NCBI RefSeq assembly: GCF_000368685.1 | Contig: NZ_KB849623.1 | Span: 186,001 to 250,000, forward strand | Origin: Acinetobacter baylyi DSM 14961 = CIP 107474 | GTDB lineage: Bacteria > Pseudomonadota > Gammaproteobacteria > Pseudomonadales > Moraxellaceae | Direction: 5' to 3' | Length of the DNA stretch: 64,000 bases | The notes under the pieces: generated by a model | The model's input: the letters and a program-made list of their open reading frames with translations, nothing else | The model's database searches: none | Told to the model about the DNA's origin: nothing | Position numbers and translations under genes: made by a program | Shown here: positions 18,265-28,274 of the stretch, piece by piece | Layout of the letters: each line of letters begins with the position of its first letter | How positions within the stretch are numbered: the stretch's first letter is position 1

Positions 18265-18930
18265 CTAAGCGTGGATTTTTTCTTGAAGCAACTGTGTTAA
18301 ATAATGATGCAATTCTGCAATACTATCTACAATTGTCAAAGGCTCATAGCGTTGCAGCACGTCAACCTCATGTACACCATAGCTGACCCCAACACGTGGC
18401 ATATCAATATTCTTGGCCATTTCAAGATCATAACTACTATCACCGACCATAATGGCATGTTGAGCTTCAACTTGTGTGACCTGCAAAATTTCCTCTAGCA
18501 TGCGTGGATGAGGCTTAGACATGGTTTCGCTGGCTGCACGCGTAATATCAAACAGCTCATGACTTTGTGTTTTATTGAGCACTCGATCTAACCCACGACG
18601 GCTTTTGCCTGTTGCTACAGCGAGTTTTATGCCTTGTGCTTTAAGATCATGTAATAACTCGGCTACACCCTCAAACCACGCATCATGCTTAGAATTCTCT
18701 ACATAATGCTCACCATAATGTACCAAAATCTCCTGATGCAGATGAGGAACCTGTGGAAATAGGGCTTGCATGACCTCTGGCAAACCCAGACCAATAATAC
18801 TTTGTGCAGCTTCATCGGTGAGTGGTTGATTGAATTGATCTGCTGCGAATCTCAAACTCGCAACAATTTGTCCCACGGAATCAAATAAGGTGCCATCCCA
18901 GTCAAAAATAATCAGTTCTGGACGCTTCAT
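18265..18930 (-). CDS. HAD-IA family hydrolase (phosphoglycolate phosphatase-like)
   Basis: A 221-residue haloacid dehalogenase hydrolase. Motif I is 'IIFDWDGTLFDS' (nucleophile D10, D12), motif II is in 'VATGKSRRGL', and motif III is in 'MVGDSSYDLEMAKN'. The small helical cap after motif I places it in HAD-IA, near Gph. Its start overlaps the rluC stop by four bases (ATGA), so the two are translationally coupled. Likely substrates are small phosphoesters; the rluC-HAD pairing is common in gamma-proteobacteria. The phosphoglycolate assignment is only a family-level guess. Confidence 0.85.
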   Translation of the reverse strand: MKRPELIIFDWDGTLFDSVGQIVASLRFAADQFNQPLTDEAAQSIIGLGLPEVMQALFPQVPHLHQEILVHYGEHYVENSKHDAWFEGVAELLHDLKAQGIKLAVATGKSRRGLDRVLNKTQSHELFDITRAASETMSKPHPRMLEEILQVTQVEAQHAIMVGDSSYDLEMAKNIDMPRVGVSYGVHEVDVLQRYEPLTIVDSIAELHHYLTQLLQEKIHA

Positions 18931-19859
18931 TTACGTGCTCTCAACTGCGCTACAACGCTTTGAATATCCTCTGCAAGCGGTGCTTCAATCACAGGATAGC
19001 CTGGAATTTCAAGACGCATCGCATGTAAGCATAAACGACGCGCTTCTGGACCTGAATAGACAGTTTGATGTCCATATTTATCATCTCCTACCAGTGGATG
19101 ACCAATACTTAAACCATGCACACGGATCTGATGTGTACGTCCAGAAAGTGGAGAAGCATATACCAAAGTCGCTTCCTTAAATCGTTCAGCCACTCGCCAT
19201 TCTGTTTTACTCGGTTTACCCTCTTTGGAGACACGTACACGACGCTCACCATTGGACAGCTCATAACGTAATAACGGCGCATCAATCAATTGTTGATCCA
19301 GACTCACCTGTCCTTTCACCAGTGCGGCATAAGTTTTACGAATTTTATGCTCGCGCAATAAATCTTGCAGTAACTTGAGCGTACTGCGCTTTTTACTGAT
19401 CATGACCAACCCCGAAGTATCACGGTCAATTCGGTGAATCAATTCTAGATATTTTTTTCCAGTGGCCGCTCGCATGGCTTCAATCAGACCGTATGCCACA
19501 CCGCTTCCGCCATGTACGGCGATCCCCGATGGTTTATTCACCACCAGTAAACCCTCATCTTCATACACCACGCGGTTGAGCAGGCTTTTGGCAACCTGAT
19601 CGCTGACTGGCGCATCGCTTTCATCTTTTTGTTCGTAGCGAATCGGGGCAACACGTATTTGATCGCCAATACTGAGTTTACTTTCAGCTTTGATTCGTTT
19701 TTTATTGACCCGTACCTGCCCTTCTCTGATCAAGCGATAAATACGACTTTTAGGTACGCCTTTTAATCGGGTAAACAAAAAATTATCGATTCGCTGACCT
19801 GCCTGGTGCTCGTCCACCTCAAACCAAGTGACACTTTGCCATTGTTGCGTAGAATTCAT
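18927..19859 (-). CDS. rluC: 23S rRNA pseudouridine synthase, RluC-type
   Basis: A 310-residue RluA-family enzyme. An S4 RNA-binding domain (about 20-75, 'QRIDNFLFTRLKGVPKSRIYRLI') is followed by the catalytic domain with 'HRIDRDTSGL', where D145 is the catalytic Asp. RluC makes pseudouridines at positions 955, 2504 and 2580 of 23S rRNA (E. coli numbering). It is divergent from rne, the classic rne-rluC arrangement of gamma-proteobacteria, which supports RluC over RluD. The HAD gene is coupled downstream by a four-base overlap. Confidence 0.92.
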   Translation of the reverse strand: MNSTQQWQSVTWFEVDEHQAGQRIDNFLFTRLKGVPKSRIYRLIREGQVRVNKKRIKAESKLSIGDQIRVAPIRYEQKDESDAPVSDQVAKSLLNRVVYEDEGLLVVNKPSGIAVHGGSGVAYGLIEAMRAATGKKYLELIHRIDRDTSGLVMISKKRSTLKLLQDLLREHKIRKTYAALVKGQVSLDQQLIDAPLLRYELSNGERRVRVSKEGKPSKTEWRVAERFKEATLVYASPLSGRTHQIRVHGLSIGHPLVGDDKYGHQTVYSGPEARRLCLHAMRLEIPGYPVIEAPLAEDIQSVVAQLRARK

Positions 19860-19947
19860 ACAGTAATTAAAACCCGAAAAAGATGAAATTTGAATAAAAA
19901 ATGATCATTTAGCTACTTGATTTCACAAGAAACTTTCAATTAGCCCA

Positions 19948-19976
19948 TAGGCAGATCGTGCAAGGTTTGATATAGT
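19948..19976 (+). promoter_or_regulatory. Candidate rne promoter
   Basis: TAGGCA (19948-19953) and TATAGT (19971-19976) are separated by 17 bases, a plausible sigma-70 promoter reading towards rne. Initiation near 19983 would give an untranslated leader of about 610 bases. This is a motif match only. Confidence 0.45.
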
Positions 19977-19982
19977 CAGCGC

Positions 19983-20593
19983 ACGGATACCACCGTAAGT
20001 GAACAAAAAACGAAATAATTTCAACTCAGTTTGAAATTATGATTCGGTCAAGGCTTCACCAAAAACTCGGATAGGTCCCAAAAGAATATGCCCACGCCGA
20101 AGGCTTATTATATCGGCAAAAAACAAACTGTCGCGTTTAATTGTGCATTTGCACAACAGTTTGTTTAAAGAAATATGTCGCCAACCCTCACGTTGGTTAT
20201 TAAACGTAAACTGATGCACATCAGATACATTGCGCCATGAGGATATCTTCAGGCTAAAGTGTTGATGTATTGGAACTGCCAAATAGCACTGATACGATGA
20301 ACATTCCGTATCAAGACTTCACAAGAAGGATCTTCAAGCTCAGTGACAGTGAAAGTTATCATCCAATACACCGCTTATCCGCCAGTGAAGCAACTCGGGC
20401 ACTTTAACTGTTTTGACAGTTAAAGCAGTATCGCCGACATCAAGACAGATATTGAACTGAAGCATTATGCGCTAGCTGTTCATCATGATTGGAACCACAT
20501 TTATTGAGATCCAGTCCTGAACCATAAAGGATTGATGTTTGTGCAGCTGATCATCGCAGTGATCTGAGTGAGTCACTATTAGGTGTCACACCC
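19983..20593 (+). promoter_or_regulatory. Long structured 5' leader of rne
   Basis: About 610 bases lie between the candidate promoter and the rne start, with no convincing gene. Hairpins include a perfect 9-bp stem at 20402-20410/20417-20425 with a six-base loop, and a 7-bp stem at 20290-20296/20307-20313. In E. coli, RNase E limits its own mRNA through a structured leader of about 360 nt. The present leader is longer. Autoregulation here is an inference from that precedent, because I cannot align the sequence to the enterobacterial rne5 element. Confidence 0.5.
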
Positions 20594-23500
20594 ATGAAAC
20601 GTATGTTGATTAATGCAACCCACGCTGAAGAAGTCCGCGTTGCACTTATCACTGGTAATCGTCTTTACGATTTTGATTTAGAAAATCGTACCCGCGAACA
20701 AAAAAAATCGAACATCTACAAAGGTCATGTCACACGTGTAGAACCGTCTTTGGAAGCTGTATTTGTCGAATACGGTGCACAGCGTCAAGGTTTCTTATCT
20801 ATGCGTGAAATTGCAAGTTCTTACTTGCATGCCGACCCACGTCAGACCTCAAATATCCGTGAACTGATCACTGAAGGTACCGAGCTTCTGGTTCAAGTTG
20901 AAAAAGAAGAACGCGGCAACAAAGGTGCAGCGCTTTCTACCTTTATCTCGCTTGCAGGACGCTATCTTGTTCTCATGCCAAATAATCCTAAAGGTGGTGG
21001 TATTAGCCGTCAAATTTCGGGTTCAGTGCGTGAAGAACTAAAAGAAATGCTGGCCTCACTGAATGTTCCTCGTGGCATGAGCGTGATTGTACGTACTGCG
21101 GGTATTGGTCGTTCGCAAGAAGAATTGCAACTCGATTTACAGCACCTTCTAGATTTGTGGAGCCAAATTCAGAGCACCTCAAATTCTGGGCCATCACCTA
21201 TGCTGGTTCATCAGGAAGCAGGTGTAGTTACTCGTGCCATCCGTGATTACTTGCGTGATGACGTTGCTGAGATCCTAATCGATAGCGAACAAGCCTATAA
21301 CGAAGCCTATAACTTTGTAAAAGCAGTGATGCCGCGTCAGCTTGATAAACTGAAAACTTACACGCTCAATGAACCACTGTTTGCTCATTTTGCTATTGAA
21401 AGTCAAATTCAGACCGCATACGAACGTGAAGTAAAACTACCTTCTGGCGGTTCAATCGTGATTGATCAAACCGAAGCCCTTGTTTCGATCGACATTAACT
21501 CGGCCAAATCGACTCGTGGTCATGATGTTGAAGAAACTGCTCTTAATACCAACTTAGAAGCAGCAGAAGAAATTGCCCGTCAATTGCGTTTACGCGATAT
21601 TGGTGGCTTGGTCGTCATTGACTTTATTGATATGACTAAAGACCGTAACCAGCGTATGGTCGAAGCCAAATTACGTGAAGCAACGCAAAGTGACCGCGCG
21701 CGCATTCAATTTGGTCAGCTCTCACGCTTTGGCTTGATGGAAATGAGCCGTCAACGTTTGCGCCCTTCTCTAGAAGAAGCGACTGGTTATGTTTGTCCAC
21801 GTTGTCATGGCACAGGCATGGTACGTGACCTGCGTTCACTTTCACTTTCAATCATGCGTAAAGTTGAAGAGATTGCATTACGTGAACGTCATGGTGAAGT
21901 TCAAGTTGAAGTACCTGTAGAAATTGCAGCATTTTTGCTTAACGAAAAACGTCATAGTTTGGTTTATCTTGAACAAACTTCGGGTGTACGTGTCACTGTC
22001 TTGCCTCACCCACACCTTGAAACACCGCATTACGAAATCCAGTACAATCCTGAAGGTTTTGCACCATCAAGTTATGAACGTACTGAAGCAACGCGTTCAA
22101 GTGAAAAAGAACTGGGTTATGAATCATCTGGCTGGCATCTTGAAGATACAGAGCATCAGCATGCAAGTCCTGTTTCACAAGAAGCGTCTAAAGCGAAAAA
22201 CCAGCAAAAACCTGCATCACCAGCATCTGCTCCTGCTGCCACACCAGTAAAAGCGGCAAGCCCATGTGCATGGCTTGAAAATCTTTTTGTACAAAAACAA
22301 GCTCAAACCGTTGATCAATCACGCTCAGCACAAAATGCAGCTGCTGCAATTGAGCAAATGGTTAACAATGGTGCCGTGAGCCGTGGTCAGTTTGGTCAGG
22401 TTGCACATGTTCCTGCGATTGCAGAAACAGCACCAGTGGCAGTGCCATCAAACAATGCCTATATGTCACAAAACACGACTAAGCATGATGCACGCGAACA
22501 GGTTGAGAAAGACGAGAAGCCACAGCAACAATCACGTCAGAACAACAAAAAGCGCAAGCATAAAGAGCATCGTGAACAGCACAATCATGTACAAGAGCAG
22601 CCACAACAGGTACAAATACATGAAGAAACCGTGCAACTGTCTCGTCAGGAACAGCGTGAGCAAAAACGTCATCAAAAACGTCATCAGTCATCACCTTCTG
22701 AACAACACAATGAACAGCAGCAGACTGAAGAAGCTGTAGTTCCACGTCGTGACCGTAATCAACAACGTCCAAATCGCCCAAATCGCTATCGTGACCAAAG
22801 CGTATTGAGCGAAGAAACAGCTCAAACCAAAGCACCAGCTAACGCAACTGCACCTGTAGTAGATGAACGCCAAGTCCGTGTTGATCAGATCGATGTACCA
22901 CGTGATGAAGTTTTAGCTACTGCATTAGTCATCAATGTAGATGAATCTCAAAGCGAAATCGTGGCATTGACTGAGCAAAAAGAGACGGTAAAAACTGCAC
23001 CAGTAATGAAGTCTGAACCTGTTGAAGCTAAAACTTTACCAGAAAATAAAGTTAAAGCAGCAACCCAGGTTGAACCTGCTGTAGCAGAGACCAAGTCTAA
23101 ACAGACTGAAAGCACTGACTCTGCATCAACACAGGTTAGACGTGCAAGTAATGATCCACGTATGCGTCGCCGTCAGCAACGCGAGGCACAAAAAGCAAAA
23201 GCGCAAACACCAAAAGTGTTACCGTCACAGGTTCCACAGTTAGCTCAGTACAGTATTGGCAGTCTAATTCGTCATGTGTATGGTGAAGACTGTACGGTTC
23301 TGATTGAACAGTTTGGGCTTGTTCCAACGTTTAACCGCGCTTTGCTCAAGTTTACTGAGCAATATGCAGCAACGCTGGTGGTGAGTGAAGTTGCCAACGC
23401 TACGGAAGACAAAAAACCAGTCACCCGTGATGTAGAGCTTCCAAACAGCAAACCTGCTGAAGAAGTTGAGCCAGCACCTGTTTTGCCGCTTACACCACCA

Positions 23501-24010
23501 CAAGCATCGGTTAGCCGTGTTGCCAACGATCCACGTGAACGTCGTCGTTTGGCAAAACAGGCTGCAGAGCAGGCCCATGAACAAGCTAAACTTGCAGCAG
23601 AACAGGCACAGATCGGTTCAAAGGAACAGCCTGCTGCTGATGCCGTTGCAACGTCTCAGGTTGAAGAAGCGCCTAAGAGCATAGAAACGCCTGTAGAAGC
23701 TATAGCTCTAGTAGAAGCGGTTGTAGATCAACCAACAGCTACGATAGTGCAAGAAGCCTCTACCGAGGAAGTAGCAGCAACTTCGCAAATAGCGGTTGAA
23801 GCTGAGCAGCCTCAGCACGATGCGGTACAAGCCTCGTTACCTGAAATCGAGCAAGCAGAAACTGCAACGACGCCGCAAGCTAAAGGAAAAACCAGTAAAG
23901 CTACGGCAAAATCGGCACCTAAAGAGACCAGTACAGAGCAAGAAAAAATCGCTCGTCCTCGTCGTCCTCGTGGTCGTCCACCGAAGAAAACATCAACTGG
24001 CACTGAATGA
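20594..24010 (+). CDS. rne: Ribonuclease E
   Basis: A 1138-residue endoribonuclease that initiates mRNA decay and processes rRNA and tRNA at the inner membrane. The catalytic half (about 1-510) has an S1 domain (about 38-120), the metal-binding aspartates D300 ('VSIDINSAK') and D343 ('VVIDFIDM'), and the Zn-link C401-P-R-C404. The remaining 600 residues are low-complexity and rich in Q, R, A, E and P. This is the expected unstructured scaffold for RNA and degradosome partners. It contains two separate N-D-P-R motifs followed by arginines (853-856 and 978-981) and ends in a basic 'RPRGRPPKK' AT-hook-like tail. RNase G is excluded by the long tail. Confidence 0.96.
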   Translation: MKRMLINATHAEEVRVALITGNRLYDFDLENRTREQKKSNIYKGHVTRVEPSLEAVFVEYGAQRQGFLSMREIASSYLHADPRQTSNIRELITEGTELLVQVEKEERGNKGAALSTFISLAGRYLVLMPNNPKGGGISRQISGSVREELKEMLASLNVPRGMSVIVRTAGIGRSQEELQLDLQHLLDLWSQIQSTSNSGPSPMLVHQEAGVVTRAIRDYLRDDVAEILIDSEQAYNEAYNFVKAVMPRQLDKLKTYTLNEPLFAHFAIESQIQTAYEREVKLPSGGSIVIDQTEALVSIDINSAKSTRGHDVEETALNTNLEAAEEIARQLRLRDIGGLVVIDFIDMTKDRNQRMVEAKLREATQSDRARIQFGQLSRFGLMEMSRQRLRPSLEEATGYVCPRCHGTGMVRDLRSLSLSIMRKVEEIALRERHGEVQVEVPVEIAAFLLNEKRHSLVYLEQTSGVRVTVLPHPHLETPHYEIQYNPEGFAPSSYERTEATRSSEKELGYESSGWHLEDTEHQHASPVSQEASKAKNQQKPASPASAPAATPVKAASPCAWLENLFVQKQAQTVDQSRSAQNAAAAIEQMVNNGAVSRGQFGQVAHVPAIAETAPVAVPSNNAYMSQNTTKHDAREQVEKDEKPQQQSRQNNKKRKHKEHREQHNHVQEQPQQVQIHEETVQLSRQEQREQKRHQKRHQSSPSEQHNEQQQTEEAVVPRRDRNQQRPNRPNRYRDQSVLSEETAQTKAPANATAPVVDERQVRVDQIDVPRDEVLATALVINVDESQSEIVALTEQKETVKTAPVMKSEPVEAKTLPENKVKAATQVEPAVAETKSKQTESTDSASTQVRRASNDPRMRRRQQREAQKAKAQTPKVLPSQVPQLAQYSIGSLIRHVYGEDCTVLIEQFGLVPTFNRALLKFTEQYAATLVVSEVANATEDKKPVTRDVELPNSKPAEEVEPAPVLPLTPPQASVSRVANDPRERRRLAKQAAEQAHEQAKLAAEQAQIGSKEQPAADAVATSQVEEAPKSIETPVEAIALVEAVVDQPTATIVQEASTEEVAATSQIAVEAEQPQHDAVQASLPEIEQAETATTPQAKGKTSKATAKSAPKETSTEQEKIARPRRPRGRPPKKTSTGTE

Positions 24011-24037
24011 TTTGCAAAATTGCAGGTCAATAAAACA

Positions 24038-24069
24038 AACCTAGTCATTTCGGTGACTAGGTTTTTTTT
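24038..24069 (+). terminator. Intrinsic terminator of rne
   Basis: A 10-bp perfect stem (24038-24047 with 24054-24063) has a TTTCGG loop and is followed by eight Ts. Confidence 0.9.
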
Positions 24070-24199
24070 GATACTTTTGTCAGATTAGGTTGATTGCACT
24101 ACAACATATCTCGTAAAAGAACAGTTGTAGATTAAACTGCGTATTTTGCTATAGACACGTAAACCTGATTGGATTAATCGAAAAATAAATAGGATGCAT

Positions 24200-26041
24200 A
24201 TGAGCCAGACCACACAGACCGACATCATTACGCTTGGCGCTGTTGCCGCAAAAATTCCTCAACTGATTCCAAAGGTGCCTCATCTCCTCAATGGTCTCAA
24301 GCAAGCCTATTTAAGAACCCCAAGCACCCCTGCTGGTTTAGGTATCGCTTTTGAAAAAGCAGTCAAACGTAATCCAGATGGTATGGCTTTACTATTTGAA
24401 GATGAACGCTATAGCTATCAGGAACTGAATGAATGGGCAAACCAGATCGCACACTTTTATTTATCATTAGGTGCGCGTAAAGGTGATGTCATTGCGGTGA
24501 TGGTAGAAAACCGTTCTGAACTGTTAGCAACCATCGTGGCGCTTGCCAAAATTGGGGTGACTGCTGCATTGGTCAATACTTCACAAACAGGCAAAGTATT
24601 AACCCACAGTATTAATCTGGTTCAACCTATTGCACTGATTGTTGGTGAAGAAGTCCGTAAATGTGTCGATGAAATTAAACAAGATCTGAATCTTGCGCAG
24701 GATCGCTTTCATTGGTTTGCCAATCAGGCCACTCGTCAAGATGCGGGCTCTGCACCACGTGACTACATCAATCTGGCAGAAAAAATCGATCATTTCCCAA
24801 AATTTAATCCGCCAACCACGCAGACTGTGCAAGGCAAAGATGGATTATTTTATATTTATACCTCAGGAACAACTGGATTACCTAAAGCTGTAATTTTTAC
24901 CCATAGCCGCTGGACACTGGCTTATGGTACTTATGGCCACGTACTGGCGCTAGATGAAAATGATGTCATGTACGTGACTCTTCCAATGTATCATGCGACA
25001 GGTATTGTGGTGTGTTGGTGCGGCGTGATTGCAGGTAGTGCAACACTGGCATTGCGCCGAAAATACTCCACCAGCGCATTTTGGAAAGATGTACAAAAAT
25101 TTAATGCATCTGCTATTGGTTATGTGGGTGAACTATGCCGTTATTTAATGGATGCACCTCCTTCCGAGCTTGACCGTCATCATCGTGTGACCAAAATGAT
25201 CGGTAATGGCATGCGCCCCAATATCTGGGATAAATTCAAGCAGCGTTTTGGCGTAAAAGAAATTCTTGAACTCTATGCCTCAAGTGAAGGCAACGTCGGG
25301 TTTAGCAATATCTTTAATTTTGACAATACCGTTGGTTTCTCACCTACCCCTTACGCAGTAATTGCCTTTGATAAAGAGAAAAATGAACCTATTCGTGATC
25401 AAAATGGCTACTGCCAGAAAGTGAAAACGGGTGAAGTCGGTTTACTGGTAGGTAAAATCACGCGTCGATCACCTTTTGATGGATATACCGATCCTGAAAA
25501 AAATAAATCGGTTATTCTTAAGAATGTTTTTAAGAAAGGTGATTCATATTTCAATACGGGCGATCTGGTGCGTGATATTGGTTTCCGTCATGCTCAATTT
25601 GTAGACCGTTTGGGAGATACATTCCGCTGGAAAGGTGAAAATGTATCAACCACTGAAGTTGAAAATATGCTGTGTGAATACGAGAAGATTGTAGAGGCGG
25701 TGGTATACGGCGTAGAAATTCCAAATACCAACGGACGTGCAGGAATGGCCGCTATTACGCTTAACGATCAGGCCGAATTCAACGATGAAGATATGAGCGC
25801 GATGGTGAATACCTTTAAAAAATGTTTACCTGCATATGCCATTCCTGTATTTTTACGTGTACAAAAAACGGTCGAAACGACAGGAACATTTAAATATCAG
25901 AAGAATAAACTCAAAGAACAGGCATTTGATCCAAGCAAAACAGAAGAACGTTTACTGGTTTTATTACCAGGTGAAAGTGCTTATTGTGAGGTAACTTCAG
26001 AGATTTTTGATAACATCCAGGCATATAAGTACCGTTTTTAG
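24200..26041 (+). CDS. Long-chain acyl-CoA synthetase, FATP-like
   Basis: The ATG at 24200 (613 residues) is preferred because AGGA (24191-24194) lies five bases upstream; the ATG at 24194 would overlap that site. It is an adenylate-forming enzyme with the P-loop 'YTSGTTGLPKA' near residue 220, 'LYASSEGNVGF', the 'YFNTGDL' core motif and 'RWKGENVSTTEVE'. The C-terminal lysine region is 'TGTFKYQKNKLKEQ'. The pattern 'RWKGENVSTTEVE' and the length fit the fatty-acid-transport-protein/very-long-chain acyl-CoA synthetase branch rather than E. coli FadD. It activates fatty acids to CoA thioesters for degradation or lipid synthesis. Confidence 0.87.
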   Translation: MSQTTQTDIITLGAVAAKIPQLIPKVPHLLNGLKQAYLRTPSTPAGLGIAFEKAVKRNPDGMALLFEDERYSYQELNEWANQIAHFYLSLGARKGDVIAVMVENRSELLATIVALAKIGVTAALVNTSQTGKVLTHSINLVQPIALIVGEEVRKCVDEIKQDLNLAQDRFHWFANQATRQDAGSAPRDYINLAEKIDHFPKFNPPTTQTVQGKDGLFYIYTSGTTGLPKAVIFTHSRWTLAYGTYGHVLALDENDVMYVTLPMYHATGIVVCWCGVIAGSATLALRRKYSTSAFWKDVQKFNASAIGYVGELCRYLMDAPPSELDRHHRVTKMIGNGMRPNIWDKFKQRFGVKEILELYASSEGNVGFSNIFNFDNTVGFSPTPYAVIAFDKEKNEPIRDQNGYCQKVKTGEVGLLVGKITRRSPFDGYTDPEKNKSVILKNVFKKGDSYFNTGDLVRDIGFRHAQFVDRLGDTFRWKGENVSTTEVENMLCEYEKIVEAVVYGVEIPNTNGRAGMAAITLNDQAEFNDEDMSAMVNTFKKCLPAYAIPVFLRVQKTVETTGTFKYQKNKLKEQAFDPSKTEERLLVLLPGESAYCEVTSEIFDNIQAYKYRF

Positions 26042-26113
26042 TTCATTTTTTAGCTGAACATGAGGAAATCGTGTTTTTTATAAACAGTCATGCAATTGTT
26101 TTGAATTTTCCTC

Positions 26114-26141
26114 TTGTGTTAGCTGAATAACTTGCTACAAT
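26114..26141 (+). promoter_or_regulatory. Candidate promoter of the tRNA-Lys pair
   Basis: TTGTGT (26114-26119) and TACAAT (26136-26141) are 16 bases apart, ending 20 bases before the first tRNA. A single promoter here could drive both copies, as the 108-base gap between them shows no second clear promoter. Confidence 0.5.
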
Positions 26142-26161
26142 ACGCTCCATCAAACGATACA

Positions 26162-26237
26162 GGGTCGTTAGCTCAGTTGGTAGAGCAGCGGACTTTTAAT
26201 CCGTTGGTCCCGCGTTCGAGTCGCGGACGACCCACCA
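26162..26237 (+). tRNA. tRNA-Lys (anticodon TTT)
   Basis: A 76-nt cloverleaf. The 7-bp acceptor pairs GGGTCGT with ACGACCC. The D-arm is GCTC..GAGC. The anticodon stem carries the seven-base loop CTTTTAA, with anticodon TTT. The T-arm contains GTTCGAG, and CCA is encoded at the 3' end. It is identical to the copy at 26346. Confidence 0.97.
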
Positions 26238-26345
26238 TTTATTGTTTGATCTGATGAAAGAAGATAATTTACCACCTTCTTTCTTGTAAGATTAAGAGAC
26301 GATCTCATCTTACAATGCGTTTAAAGCCTTGCTTTAAAACACTCA

Positions 26346-26421
26346 GGGTCGTTAGCTCAGTTGGTAGAGCAGCGGACTTTTAATCCGTTGGTCCCGCGTT
26401 CGAGTCGCGGACGACCCACCA
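26346..26421 (+). tRNA. tRNA-Lys (anticodon TTT), second copy
   Basis: Identical over all 76 bases to the tRNA at 26162, including the encoded CCA. The spacer between the copies is not duplicated. An intrinsic terminator follows seven bases later, so the two tRNAs form one short operon. Confidence 0.97.
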
Positions 26422-26427
26422 GATTCT

Positions 26428-26464
26428 AAAAAAGCCTTAACTGATCATGTTAAGGCTTTTTTTT
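26428..26464 (+). terminator. Terminator of the tRNA-Lys operon
   Basis: A 12-bp perfect stem (26428... region, arms 26430-26441 and 26449-26460) has a seven-base loop and is followed by further Ts to 26464. Confidence 0.88.
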
Positions 26465-26631
26465 GTTTAGAATTTTACAACCTAACCATGAATGTTTCAT
26501 GACGCCAAAAATCAAATAATTCAAATATCCGATCAATTTTATAAAAAATTTCTGTTTTTACGATTTATATAAATGCGTTATCTTGGTTGCCACATTAAGA
26601 ACTTTCTCACGCCATTAAGAGGATCAAGATA

Positions 26632-27195
26632 ATGAGTTTAATCAATACCGAAATCAAACCTTTTCAAGCGACTGCATATCAAAATGGTCAATTTATCGAT
26701 ATTTCCGAAGCTGACTTAAAAGGAAAATGGTCTGTGGTATTTTTTTACCCTGCTGACTTTACCTTTGTGTGTCCAACGGAACTTGAAGACCTTGCAGATC
26801 AATATGCAGAGTTTCAGAAGCTAGGTGTCGATATCTACTCTGTTTCTACAGATACTCACTTCACCCATAAAGCATGGCATGATACATCAGATGCCATTGG
26901 TAAAATCCAATATGCCATGATTGGTGACCCAACTTGGACCATTTCTAAAAACTTTGAAGTTTTAATTGAAGCTGAAGGTTTGGCTGATCGTGGAACATTT
27001 GTAATTGATCCAGAAGGTAAAATCCAAATTGTTGAAATCAATGCGGGTGGAATTGGCCGTGACGCACAAGAACTGCTACGTAAAGTAAAAGCAGCCGTAT
27101 ACGTTTACAATCATCCAGGTGAAGTCTGTCCTGCCAAATGGAAAGAAGGTGATGCAACACTTGCACCATCGATTGATCTAGTGGGTAAAATCTAA
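26632..27195 (+). CDS. ahpC: Alkyl hydroperoxide reductase subunit C (2-Cys peroxiredoxin)
   Basis: A 187-residue peroxiredoxin that reduces hydrogen peroxide and organic hydroperoxides. The peroxidatic cysteine is C47 in 'FTFVCPTE', and the resolving cysteine is in 'GEVCPAKW' near residue 166. The length equals the usual AhpC. The ATG follows AAGAGGATCAAGATA with normal spacing. The usual reductase partner AhpF is not adjacent; the gene stands alone between the tRNA-Lys operon and its own terminator, so the electron donor must be encoded elsewhere. Confidence 0.95.
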   Translation: MSLINTEIKPFQATAYQNGQFIDISEADLKGKWSVVFFYPADFTFVCPTELEDLADQYAEFQKLGVDIYSVSTDTHFTHKAWHDTSDAIGKIQYAMIGDPTWTISKNFEVLIEAEGLADRGTFVIDPEGKIQIVEINAGGIGRDAQELLRKVKAAVYVYNHPGEVCPAKWKEGDATLAPSIDLVGKI

Positions 27196-27217
27196 ACCTA
27201 TATCACTTTAAGCTATG

Positions 27218-27246
27218 AACCACTTCCCAAACAGGAAGTGGTTTTT
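27218..27246 (+). terminator. Terminator of ahpC
   Basis: A 10-bp perfect stem (27218-27227 with 27234-27243) has a six-base CAAACA loop followed by a T-run. The convergent LysR gene ends immediately after it. Confidence 0.85.
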
Positions 27247-27250
27247 GTAT

Positions 27251-28150
27251 TTAAGATCGTATACAGCACTGCCGTTGCAATAATGGAATCAGCCAACTCA
27301 TAAATACATCCAGACGGCGCGGAATATAGTGTCGATTCGGATACAGTACATTTAAAGGCAAGGATGGACAGACATCGTCTTTTAATATTTCAACCAGCCT
27401 TCCACTCAAAAGATCCTGATAGACATCATAGTACGGTACTTGAATAATTCCCAAACCAGCACGAGCTGCTTGTATATAAGCTTCGGTATTGTTTACGCTC
27501 AATCTAGTATTTAACTTGATGTATTGATCACCATAAAAAAAGGTACCTTGTTGATCGCCCACACCATTCTGATAATTGACTAACTGATGTTGATGCAAAT
27601 CTTTAAGCTGTTGGGGTACACCAAATGTCTGTAAATATGTAGGACTGGCACAATTTACCATGCTTAAATGACCCACTGTTTTTGCAATCAGACTACTATT
27701 TTCCAAGATTCCGACTCTCACAACACAGTCTACCTCCTGTTCAACTAAATTAGTTAAATGATCTGAACTATGGAGTTGAATCCGAATATGAGGATATTGC
27801 TGAAAAAAATCACCAATTGCAGGTACAACAATCTGATGTGAAATTCGGCTTGGCATATCCACTTTGATAATGCCCTGATAATCCTGATGATGTGTCTGGA
27901 TCATTTGCTCTAAAAGCTGGTAGTCGGCTAGCAAATTCTGACACTCTGGCAAAATTCGTTTACCATCCTGCGTCAGACTTACTCGACGCGTCGTTCGCTG
28001 AAAAAGACGAACTTTATAACTTGCTTCCAGATTTTGAATCGCGGCCGTAACGGTAGAGCGTGGTAGATCTAGACGTAATGCAGCCTCACTAAAACTTTCT
28101 CGTTTGGCAACCTCTATAAATATCTCAAACTGTTGTAACCGATCCATCAT
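27251..28150 (-). CDS. LysR-family transcriptional regulator, divergent from an SDR gene
   Basis: A 299-residue LysR protein beginning 'MMDRLQQFEIFIEVAKRESFSEAA', with the winged HTH at about 1-62 and the effector domain to the end. The frame extends upstream to a GTG at 28189, but that would add 13 atypical residues before the conserved N-terminus; the ATG at 28150 (or 28147) fits the family, though neither has a strong Shine-Dalgarno. It is divergent from the SDR gene at 28275 across about 125 bases, so it probably regulates that gene. This is the typical LysR/short-chain-dehydrogenase pair. Confidence 0.85.
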   Translation of the reverse strand: MMDRLQQFEIFIEVAKRESFSEAALRLDLPRSTVTAAIQNLEASYKVRLFQRTTRRVSLTQDGKRILPECQNLLADYQLLEQMIQTHHQDYQGIIKVDMPSRISHQIVVPAIGDFFQQYPHIRIQLHSSDHLTNLVEQEVDCVVRVGILENSSLIAKTVGHLSMVNCASPTYLQTFGVPQQLKDLHQHQLVNYQNGVGDQQGTFFYGDQYIKLNTRLSVNNTEAYIQAARAGLGIIQVPYYDVYQDLLSGRLVEILKDDVCPSLPLNVLYPNRHYIPRRLDVFMSWLIPLLQRQCCIRS

Positions 28151-28274
28151 ATTGTTCGTGTTTTCTGAATAGTGAAACCAAATTAGCACAATTGATCATT
28201 ACATGATTGAAATTTAGACTGAATTTCAATCAAATTAATTGTGATTATGGTTTTACAGCCAAAAGGGAAACAAC

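Noticed and set aside
20037..20282. An 81-codon minus-strand frame inside the rne leader
   Set aside because: No family resemblance, no ribosome-binding site, and it lies opposite a long structured leader; most likely chance.
22383..24048. Several overlapping frames on both strands opposite or beside the rne tail
   Set aside because: They are shadows produced by the low-complexity, biased-codon tail of RNase E.
26162..26421. A tRNA-anchored integration site
   Set aside because: The duplicated tRNA-Lys genes are both complete with their own spacer and terminator, and no integrase or mobile gene is nearby.
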